Assembly (NCBI GenBank): GCA_003942085.1
Contig: DQIQ01000002.1
Location: 64,898-98,048 of the forward strand
DNA: 33,151 nt
DNA from: Thermoplasmata archaeon
GTDB taxonomy: Archaea > Thermoplasmatota > E2 > DHVEG-1
Direction of reading: 5' to 3'
The position numbers and the translations under genes were made by a program. The first letter of the stretch is position 1, and every line of letters begins with the position of its first letter. This document shows, piece by piece, positions 26,036-31,529 of the stretch. The notes beneath the pieces are model-generated. The model ran no database searches. It had not been told where the DNA came from and saw nothing but the letters and a program-made list of their open reading frames with translations.

Positions 26036-26902
26036 TTACACAACTTCAACCGATGACTCGATACGATCGATTGTCTTTTGAAGAAAATCCTCATCATTGA
26101 TCGTGACTTTAATAGCGTTATTCGGGCAGCGGTCAGCGCACCGTCCACAGCCTTTGCAGTCAACACCGATGATCGCATGGCCATCCTGGATCATTATCGC
26201 ATGCACGAAACAATGCTCCGTACATGTTCCACATCCGTTGCATTTTTCAGTCACGGTCACTTCTACCCCAGGCATTCGTTTGACCTTGGCACTTATCCGT
26301 GGGTCAAGGTCTGAGAGTATCTTCCAAAGGCAGCAGCAACTGCAACAATTACAGATCGTTAGGAGATTTCCTTCTGAACCAACACCAAGCCATGTCTCAT
26401 CGATTTTGTCCCTTCCGATCAGATGAATGAGTCCCGACCTACGACATTTCTGTACATACTCTAGGGCTTCATCCACGGTTGCTTCTCTCCCAAAATCGGG
26501 GTTAATGTTTCGTGCTGCGTCTCCAAGGAACAGACAACCGAATTCGATTGGATGGTTCTTACAGTGCATCGCCTCACGACACAGACAAAATTTCATGATA
26601 AAACGATAGTTTGTTTTTCTGATGAAATATTCAACTACCTGCGATGGAAGCACGATGTTATCGGGAGGTTTTATTGATTTCTCGAGGTTGATTTCAACAA
26701 TATTATCTTTTGGGAGGGCGGTAAGATTTGTCTGGTCAAAGAACATTTTATCGATTATTTCTCTCATGAGAGGTACCCGTGTCATCTTTGCTGCAAGGAA
26801 TCGATAGGGGTACATTTTTTCAAGGAAAAAGACGAACCTTCGCGTGCTTTTCATTTGACTACCAAATGATAAAATATAGGATAATAAGGTTATCGATTTC
26901 AT
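26036..26902 (-). CDS. Cysteine-rich 4Fe-4S protein with C-terminal double-cluster ferredoxin domain
   Basis: The 288-residue protein ends in two complete 4Fe-4S motifs, CNGCGTCTEHC (Cys221-231) and CKGCGRCADRCP (Cys249-259), typical of an electron-transfer ferredoxin domain. The N-terminal 200 residues contain further cysteines: CLCREAMHC (107-114), a Cys at 123, and the dense cluster CNCCSCCC (184-191), six cysteines in eight residues. Such N-terminal halves occur in archaeal ferredoxin-like proteins of unknown partner; I cannot name the family. A GAGGG site lies 4 bases before the ATG. It has no signal peptide of clear type, although the N-terminus is mildly hydrophobic, so it is probably cytosolic or membrane-associated. 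The electron partners are not nearby. Confidence 0.82.
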   Translation of the reverse strand: MKSITLLSYILSFGSQMKSTRRFVFFLEKMYPYRFLAAKMTRVPLMREIIDKMFFDQTNLTALPKDNIVEINLEKSIKPPDNIVLPSQVVEYFIRKTNYRFIMKFCLCREAMHCKNHPIEFGCLFLGDAARNINPDFGREATVDEALEYVQKCRRSGLIHLIGRDKIDETWLGVGSEGNLLTICNCCSCCCLWKILSDLDPRISAKVKRMPGVEVTVTEKCNGCGTCTEHCFVHAIMIQDGHAIIGVDCKGCGRCADRCPNNAIKVTINDEDFLQKTIDRIESSVEVV

Positions 26903-26983
26903 AAAACCCTCATTTTTTCATCGATGAGGTATATTTTTAAGGAAGTAATTATTACAAAACCATGATATGGGGAGTGAAAGTGT

Positions 26984-27136
26984 ATGATAAAATGCAAATT
27001 TCTTGAACAGTATCGTATTCCAACTATGATGTTGAATGGAAAGGATTACGTGGAAAGTGAACGGTGTCGGCTGGGCAATGAGATACCATTAGGTGGTTGT
27101 TTGGAGAATTGTCCTGATTTTGAACCAGGAAAATAA
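26984..27136 (+). CDS. Small four-cysteine protein (50 residues)
   Basis: Below the ORF-track cut-off. A GGGGAGTG ribosome-binding site lies 7 bases before ATG 26984. The product begins MIKCKFLEQYRIPTMMLNGK and contains four cysteines (Cys4, Cys28, Cys39, Cys43) spaced C-x23-C-x10-C-x3-C, which could bind a metal ion or form an iron-sulfur site. The frame ends 7 bases before the 3' end of the convergent tRNA-Leu gene. It is divergent from the 4Fe-4S gene, with a TATA-like TATATTTTTAAG in between. Coding status rests on the ribosome-binding site and the cysteine pattern; I do not recognise the family. Confidence 0.6.
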   Translation: MIKCKFLEQYRIPTMMLNGKDYVESERCRLGNEIPLGGCLENCPDFEPGK

Positions 27137-27143
27137 AATATAG

Positions 27144-27228
27144 TGCAGGGGACGAGATTTGAACTCGCGGACCTCTACAGGACAAGACCCTCAATCTTGC
27201 GCCGTTGACCATGCTTGGCTACCCCTGC
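27144..27228 (-). tRNA. tRNA-Leu (anticodon GAG)
   Basis: An 85-nt cloverleaf with acceptor stem GCAGGGG/CCCCTGC, D stem GCC/GGC, anticodon stem CAAGA/TCTTG with loop TTGAGGG (anticodon GAG), a long type II variable arm (CCT-GTAG-AGG) and T arm GCGAG-TTCAAAT-CTCGT. The discriminator is A, as expected for leucine, and CCA is not encoded. There is no intron. Confidence 0.95.
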
Positions 27229-27260
27229 AAGGGTTTTTTTGCTGTAAATACAGGATAACC

Positions 27261-27268
27261 TATATATC
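27261..27268 (-). promoter_or_regulatory. TATA box of tRNA-Leu
   Basis: GATATATA on the minus strand lies 33-40 bases upstream of the tRNA 5' end, so the tRNA has its own promoter although the HD gene upstream is on the same strand. Confidence 0.5.
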
Positions 27269-27284
27269 TTTTCGGGTGGCTCTC

Positions 27285-27806
27285 TTAGATGTCGTTGAGA
27301 TCCATACCGCATCGCTGACTCAGTTCCCGATGTAACTCCATCAACCGTTTCGCATGCTTCGTTTGTCCTTTTTGCAATGCTTTTTCGACTTCTTTTTCAA
27401 TCTGATGCTCATGGTCGTTTTCAATCAGGTTATCTGCATGGGCAACGATCTTTTCTTCTAACGTCATCGGGAGGTAATCTTTTGGGGGTAACCCAAGAGC
27501 TATAGCTTCTTCTTTTGGTATCCCTGCGCCTAAATGCCGCTCGATAATGCGAACAATACTGTCTGGTAAACCTAATGAAGTGGCAATCTTTGCTCCTTCA
27601 ACCCCGTGCATTATCCCCTGTGTTTTCGACCTTCCGATATCATGGAGCAACGCACCTGCTTCGACAAGCTGGACGTCCGCATGAGCTTTCCTTGCTATTC
27701 TGACTGCGACCTTTCGCACCGCTTCGCAATGGTTGATAACTTCATTTGAACATCCTACTTCTCTCAATAATCGAAGACAATGTCCAGGGCTTGGAATCGT
27801 GTTCAT
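27285..27806 (-). CDS. HD-domain phosphohydrolase (TIGR00295-like)
   Basis: The 173-residue protein has the HD metal-binding signature: His in VINHCEAVRKVA, the HD pair in ALLHDIGRSKT, a further His in IMHGVEGA and RHLGAG, and the late Asp in EKIVAHADNLIE. This is the small archaeal HDIG family represented by TIGR00295; its substrate is unknown, with phosphatase or phosphodiesterase activity on a nucleotide or RNA end expected from the fold. Its ATG overlaps the stop of trm56 (ATGA), so the two are translationally coupled. The C-terminal quarter is charged and helical. A link to tRNA metabolism is inferred from this coupling only. Confidence 0.9.
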   Translation of the reverse strand: MNTIPSPGHCLRLLREVGCSNEVINHCEAVRKVAVRIARKAHADVQLVEAGALLHDIGRSKTQGIMHGVEGAKIATSLGLPDSIVRIIERHLGAGIPKEEAIALGLPPKDYLPMTLEEKIVAHADNLIENDHEHQIEKEVEKALQKGQTKHAKRLMELHRELSQRCGMDLNDI

Positions 27807-28318
27807 GTTTTTCCCTTTGAAAGAACCGTTTTTCCCTTAACACAGGGAACAATTTGAATGTTTCCGTTGAAATCTTTTCTCTGCCACGCTGCTTTTGTAT
27901 AGCGGTCAAGAAACAGTGCTAACGCGGCAACCTCGGAATGCGGCTGATTCCCGACTGAGACGTTCAGATTAGCGACTTCGTAAAAATAACGAGGGACCTT
28001 TTCTGCTCCGACGATAATCAACAGGTCACGACCGGTATCAAGATGGTCAACTGCTTCATCCAGCTCCATTCCATACATGGTCAGATGAACAATTGAACCC
28101 TGCCATGATTTGATGATTTTTTTATGATCAATCCCAGTCTCTACCTGAAAATCACCACCAAATCGACTGCAGACCGACTGGATGTTTTTCTTAATTTTTT
28201 CATCTTTCGTGGTGATAAATATTTTATCTGCGCCGAATGCACGCGCGACCAACGCGACATGTGTGGTTACCCGTTTGTCTCGATCGATCCGATGTCCAAT
28301 TCTCAGCACCGCTATCAC
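27803..28318 (-). CDS. trm56: tRNA (cytidine(56)-2'-O)-methyltransferase Trm56
   Basis: Archaea-specific SPOUT methyltransferase that adds 2'-O-methyl to C56 in the T-loop of tRNAs using S-adenosylmethionine. The N-terminus VLRIGHRIDRDKRVTTHVALVARAFGAD is diagnostic, and the SAM-binding knot region is seen in LLIIVGAEKVPRYFYEVA and VGNQPHSEVAALALFLDR. Length (171 residues) is normal. The start is a GTG at 28318, immediately before ATAGCG, with a GGATGG-like sequence about 12 bases upstream. A TATA-like TTTTTAAG lies about 45 bases upstream. It is the first gene of a two-gene operon with the HD phosphohydrolase and lies between two tRNA genes. Confidence 0.93.
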   Translation of the reverse strand: MIAVLRIGHRIDRDKRVTTHVALVARAFGADKIFITTKDEKIKKNIQSVCSRFGGDFQVETGIDHKKIIKSWQGSIVHLTMYGMELDEAVDHLDTGRDLLIIVGAEKVPRYFYEVANLNVSVGNQPHSEVAALALFLDRYTKAAWQRKDFNGNIQIVPCVKGKTVLSKGKT

Positions 28319-28390
28319 GATTATCAGTCCATCCTTGGAATACGGAAAAGAAAAAGAGTCTTAAAAACACTTTGATGTCGACAAAATTTG

Positions 28391-28852
28391 TTATGATCTG
28401 CCTTTTTTCTTCAACAGAATGAAATCAACTTTCTTCTCAGTATTATTTTCGATTCGAGTAATGTTCCCTGTCGAACCCGTCTCTTTTCGTTCCATGCTGT
28501 CGATGCTCTGTTCAATCGTTTCAGGACTTTCCCAACTTGTTCGTTTCGAGTTTTGTTTCTTTTCTGGACGAGAACTTTCTGGTTGTTTTTGTGCAGACCC
28601 CTTAGAATATAATGTTTCATTGTATTCTTTGATTGGAACTTCTTTGGATTCTTCCCTTGTTTTTGGTATCGTTGGTCTTTTCTCTGGTTCTTCGTATTGT
28701 TCGGTGGGTAATCCACTTTCTGTGGGCAATCCTTCTTTACTTTTCAACCGCTTGAACAATTTCCATTTTGTCACAGAGAACCCCTCAAGTCTTTTTTTCT
28801 TGGAGAGGCTATCTTTTAGAGACTTGATAAGGTTTTCCTTAAACAGAACCAC
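28391..28852 (-). CDS. Small disordered charged protein, unrecognised
   Basis: The 153-residue product is rich in Lys, Glu and Ser, with a basic N-terminal helix (LIKSLKDSLSKKKRLEGFSV) and long low-complexity stretches including the doublet GLPTESGLPTEQ. It ends with FILLKKKGRS. The start is a GTG at 28852 with a TATA-like GATAAATG about 27-35 bases upstream on the same strand, which would make it leaderless. That promoter position and the hydrophilic composition favour this strand over the overlapping plus-strand ORF 28419-28856, which is Ser/Phe/Cys-rich as shadows often are. No family is recognised. It may bind nucleic acid through its basic ends. Confidence 0.55.
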   Translation of the reverse strand: MVLFKENLIKSLKDSLSKKKRLEGFSVTKWKLFKRLKSKEGLPTESGLPTEQYEEPEKRPTIPKTREESKEVPIKEYNETLYSKGSAQKQPESSRPEKKQNSKRTSWESPETIEQSIDSMERKETGSTGNITRIENNTEKKVDFILLKKKGRS

Positions 28853-28925
28853 TTGAAACCGTCAGGGCAAACGAAAAGCATTTATCTGACTCCTAAATTC
28901 ACACTTGTAGCTTTTTAGTCAAGAA

Positions 28926-28999
28926 GGGCTAGTGGTCTAGTTGGTTATGACATCGCTCTCACACGGCGAAGGCCGCCGGTTCGAATCCGGCCTAGCCCA
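28926..28999 (+). tRNA. tRNA-Val (anticodon CAC)
   Basis: A 74-nt cloverleaf: acceptor GGGCTAG/CTAGCCC, D arm with GTTGGTTA, anticodon stem TCGCT/GGCGA with loop CTCACAC (anticodon CAC), T arm GCCGG-TTCGAAT-CCGGC, discriminator A. CCA is not encoded and no intron is present. A possible TATA (TAAATT, about 28893) lies 30 bases upstream. Confidence 0.95.
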
Positions 29000-29159
29000 T
29001 ACATTTTCTAAATTACCTCTTCAGTCTCTAAGCAAATTCATAAATTCATTGGTGTTAAAAAAAATTTTGGTTCGCATCATCGATAAATTTTTTTTCATCA
29101 TCTAAATCGATTAGCTTATTAATCACCATGTGATTCCGTATATTGGTTACGTGGATGGG

Positions 29160-29510
29160 ATGCAGGATGACACAAATACAGCGATTTCTCCAGAGATGTT
29201 GAAACCTCTTATCATCAGGTCGCTTCGGAGAAGTAGCGTACGGAAGAAAATAGCGGAGTACCTTTTTGAGATTAGTCCCAGCGGGAGTTATACCTCGGAG
29301 ATCGCGTTCAGCGTCAAGACCACGCCGACCAATGTTATCGGCGCGATTCGTGGGATGAATACCAGATATCGCAATGATGAATCCCTCATCAGTCTGAATC
29401 TTGTTGAACAAATCGAAGGGGGAAAACACCGGGATATAAAATTGTACAGACTTACCGATCTTGGCAAAGAAATTGTAGAAGGTCTGCGTGACAATAAAAA
29501 ACGATACTAG
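29160..29510 (+). CDS. Winged-helix transcriptional regulator, archaeal
   Basis: A compact winged helix-turn-helix protein of about 116 residues: helix 1-2 LIIRSLRRSSVRKKIAEYLFEI, the turn SGSYTSEIAFSVKTTPTNVIGAIRGM where the recognition helix follows TTPTNV, and the wing KLYRLTDLGKEIVEGL. Related regulators are widespread in euryarchaea and act as dimers. The ORF track starts at a GTG at 29130; I prefer the ATG at 29160 because a TATA-like GCTTATTAA near 29114 would place the transcription start after 29130, but GTG 29151 is also possible. It converges on the next small gene with a 4-base overlap of the coding ends. Its target is unknown; the nearby genes give no hint. Confidence 0.82.
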   Translation: MQDDTNTAISPEMLKPLIIRSLRRSSVRKKIAEYLFEISPSGSYTSEIAFSVKTTPTNVIGAIRGMNTRYRNDESLISLNLVEQIEGGKHRDIKLYRLTDLGKEIVEGLRDNKKRY

Positions 29511-29740
29511 GCGCCTTCGTATGATCCTTTTTTGTATTCTTCAAACATCGTCGTGACTTGATTTTCTTCTACTTGACCGATATCGCCACTTTCATAGCGC
29601 ACCACAAACCACCTGCTTGGACGCGGATACGTTCTGATGACGATTGCTTTTTTCGCAGGAAGATTTGGTGCATCTGGATCCCGCACTAAAACTTCGATAC
29701 CTTTTCGTATCCCTCGTTCTTCCAGCATAGATTTCTTCAT
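29507..29740 (-). CDS. Small basic beta-rich protein, unrecognised
   Basis: A 77-residue protein with alternating strand-like segments (IEVLVRDPD, KKAIVIRTYPRPSRWFVVRYESGDIGQVEENQV) that suggest a small SH3-like barrel, followed by a short charged helix. No cysteine or membrane segment is present. It could be an RNA- or protein-binding adapter, but no family is recognised. The second ATG (29728) is an alternative start. A TATA-like CTTTATAC lies about 40 bases upstream on the minus strand. Its last four bases overlap the end of the convergent winged-helix gene. Confidence 0.7.
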   Translation of the reverse strand: MKKSMLEERGIRKGIEVLVRDPDAPNLPAKKAIVIRTYPRPSRWFVVRYESGDIGQVEENQVTTMFEEYKKGSYEGA

Positions 29741-29843
29741 CCTTCATTTTTTACTTTGTAGAATGAAATAACATCGACGTATAAAGAATTATTTCAACTG
29801 CTCATGATGTTCCAAAAATAACATATGATGTTCTATGATGAAG

Positions 29844-29853
29844 TTTAAATATA
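29844..29853 (+). promoter_or_regulatory. TATA box of the PGF-CTERM-like protein gene
   Basis: TTTAAATATA lies 35-44 bases before ATG 29888, giving a leader of about 15 bases that holds the GGTGAGGG ribosome-binding site. Confidence 0.5.
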
Positions 29854-29887
29854 ATACATTCGATTGCAGAAAATAGGTGAGGGCGAT

Positions 29888-30436
29888 ATGAAGTCAAAAA
29901 GAACGCTGTTTTTGTTAATGTTTGTAATCGGTCTTTGTTTTGCAATGGTGCTTGGTCCCCTATGTAGTGCTCAGCATGCTGTTGTTTCTATCAAGAATGT
30001 CAGTGTACAATTGGTAGAAACACGACCACCGGTGGGAAACAAGGTGATACGTGTCTACAATATTATTGCAGTCTTGCAAAATTCAGGTGACGTCAAATCA
30101 GATGAAATCAGTGTTTTTTTTTATGACCCTGAATATAATAAAACGACGACACCGCCCATAAAACTAACACCCTTTAATGTATCATTGAATCCTGATGAAA
30201 ATAAAACATTTATCCTTAATAACTGGCCGACACCGCTCACCGGTGATGTCCTTATCAATGTCAGCTTCAAGCCTTCGTTATCTGACGTTTTAAAAACCCA
30301 GGATAACTCCGGCTCTTATGTGTATCATCTGCAGATAGGAGCAACTAGGAAAACAACATCGACACCTGGTTTTGAGGTCGCGGTTGTTCTTTTCGCAATT
30401 CTTGCTCTTCTCGTAAAGAAACAAATAAAAAAATAA
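29888..30436 (+). CDS. Secreted CARDB-like protein with PGF-CTERM-type C-terminal signal
   Basis: The start ATG 29888 (eight codons inside the ORF-track frame) is preceded by GGTGAGGG and gives the signal peptide MKSKRTLFLLMFVIGLCFAM. The middle part (about residues 28-150) is a single beta-sandwich reminiscent of CARDB/NEW3-type domains (IIAVLQNSGDVKSDEISVFFYD, NPDENKTFILNNW), with several N-x-S/T sites. The C-terminus is TPGFEVAVVLFAILALLVKK plus a short basic end, that is a PGF-like motif, a membrane helix and a basic cluster, the tripartite layout of PGF-CTERM proteins processed by an archaeosortase. It is thus probably lipid-linked at the outer face of the membrane. No archaeosortase gene is in the window. 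It is likely a single-gene unit. Confidence 0.82.
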   Translation: MKSKRTLFLLMFVIGLCFAMVLGPLCSAQHAVVSIKNVSVQLVETRPPVGNKVIRVYNIIAVLQNSGDVKSDEISVFFYDPEYNKTTTPPIKLTPFNVSLNPDENKTFILNNWPTPLTGDVLINVSFKPSLSDVLKTQDNSGSYVYHLQIGATRKTTSTPGFEVAVVLFAILALLVKKQIKK

Positions 30437-30478
30437 CAAGAGCAATGAACGATCAGTTAATACAGGAAATTTATTTCC

Positions 30479-30901
30479 CTATTTTTCTGTCACCGTAATA
30501 ACTACATGATCCACAAACGCTGCACCTGCTCCGTCATAGGTAACTTTATTTGCAGCGGAGAAAGATTTTTCAGTGTACCCTGAGGGTAAATTTGAGACAC
30601 TATGTCTGCTGTCATTGTACAACAAAATATTATTCTTGTCATAGAATTTCACATCAATCTTTGCGCTGATCATCTTTCCAGCGATATTGTGGAACAGCCA
30701 GCCTACGATTGCTGATTCGATGCCTCCTGATTTGTTTAAATTTTTTTCAAAAGACACATTTGCAAACTCGACGATCGTCGAATCAAGAAACACATTTTGA
30801 GGCCTTTGTTGCATCTTGATACTATTGGTATCTTGACATCCGCTCAACGACGCAATTATGGAAATAACGACTGCTATAACAAGTAATAATCCTTTCTTCA
30901 T
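30479..30901 (-). CDS. Small lipoprotein with FxLYD-like beta domain
   Basis: The preferred start ATG 30901 (17 codons inside the track ORF) is preceded by GGAGGG and yields MKKGLLLVIAVVISIIASLSGC, a lipoprotein signal with lipobox. The mature part of about 120 residues is one beta-sandwich with the strand order FANVSFEKN, ESAIVGWLFHNIAGKMISAKIDVKFYDKNN, LPSGYTEKSFSAANKV, DHVVITVTE; the FYDKNNILLYND stretch resembles FxLYD domains that occur in archaeal and bacterial lipoproteins. The protein should sit on the outer face of the membrane. Function is unknown. It is convergent with the PGF-CTERM-like gene. Confidence 0.8.
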   Translation of the reverse strand: MKKGLLLVIAVVISIIASLSGCQDTNSIKMQQRPQNVFLDSTIVEFANVSFEKNLNKSGGIESAIVGWLFHNIAGKMISAKIDVKFYDKNNILLYNDSRHSVSNLPSGYTEKSFSAANKVTYDGAGAAFVDHVVITVTEK

Positions 30902-31017
30902 ATCCACTAATCCCTCCTGGTTTTCTGATAGAAAGATATGCGGGATCATCATAAATATGTTTCTATACCAAAGACTTTTCTAAGGAGGATTTTTTTGTTC
31001 ACAAAAAGTTTTAATAG

Positions 31018-31026
31018 CTATAAAAT
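31018..31026 (+). promoter_or_regulatory. TATA box of the 31084 gene
   Basis: CTATAAAAT lies 58-66 bases before the ATG at 31084; a second TATA-like GGTATAAAA is at 31037-31045. Which one is used changes whether the palindrome at 31054 is transcribed. Confidence 0.4.
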
Positions 31027-31053
31027 ATCATTGATGGTATAAAATCAGGGAAA

Positions 31054-31068
31054 GCCAGACGATCTGGC
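31054..31068 (+). promoter_or_regulatory. Palindrome in leader/promoter (possible operator or hairpin)
   Basis: GCCAGA-CGA-TCTGGC is a perfect 6-bp inverted repeat with a 3-base centre, 16 bases before the ATG at 31084. It lies close to the predicted transcription start and could be a repressor site or a small RNA hairpin. Confidence 0.4.
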
Positions 31069-31083
31069 GAAGAGAGATGGGAT

Positions 31084-31527
31084 ATGCCGTTGCCAGAAAA
31101 ATCAGAAATTATAAAGAACGTTCTAAAAACATTAATTTCGATTTCCAGTAGAAAGACCGATCTTCCCTATACGATTCTGACTATCGAAGACCATATCAAA
31201 CGATTAGCGATTCAATATTCCTTCCTCAAGCATGTTCAAATAAACAATGATGTCTATAACGAAGAGTCCGCTGAGGTAATCAGCGTGATGTCTGACATCA
31301 ACACCGTGCCACCGACAGAGCTAGGGAAAGCGTTGCATTCGATCATTCATTCGATGAATCGTTCTTTAGGGGATAATGCCGGTCATTTTTTCATAAAAGA
31401 AATCCGCAATACGCTCAACGATGATTATCTCAATGGTATGAAAGACATGGGCGTGGATCTGGGTCTGATGCAGCTAGAAAGCGAAATAACAAGATTGGAA
31501 CGAGAAATCACCCAGCGAAAAAAATAA
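31084..31527 (+). CDS. Unrecognised helical cytosolic protein with C-terminal coiled coil
   Basis: The 147-residue protein is predicted mostly helical, with no signal peptide, membrane segment or cysteine. The C-terminal 25 residues (LESEITRLEREITQRKK) form a short coiled coil, suggesting oligomerisation. The central segment PPTELGKALHSIIHSMNRSLGDNAGHFFIKEIRNTLND has no motif that I can assign. A GAGATGGG lies a few bases before the ATG, and a palindrome and two TATA candidates lie upstream. The stop is two bases from the end of the convergent PQQ-protein gene. A regulatory or adapter role is possible; no function is claimed. Confidence 0.75.
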   Translation: MPLPEKSEIIKNVLKTLISISSRKTDLPYTILTIEDHIKRLAIQYSFLKHVQINNDVYNEESAEVISVMSDINTVPPTELGKALHSIIHSMNRSLGDNAGHFFIKEIRNTLNDDYLNGMKDMGVDLGLMQLESEITRLEREITQRKK

Positions 31528-31529
31528 CC

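Noticed and set aside
28419-28856. Plus-strand ORF of 145 residues with a signal-like start
   Set aside because: It is the complement of the minus-strand gene 28391-28852; its Ser/Phe/Cys-rich composition is typical of a shadow, and no TATA box or ribosome-binding site precedes it.
29055-29429. Minus-strand ORF of 124 residues
   Set aside because: Antisense to the winged-helix regulator, whose helix-turn-helix pattern is clear; no independent signal.
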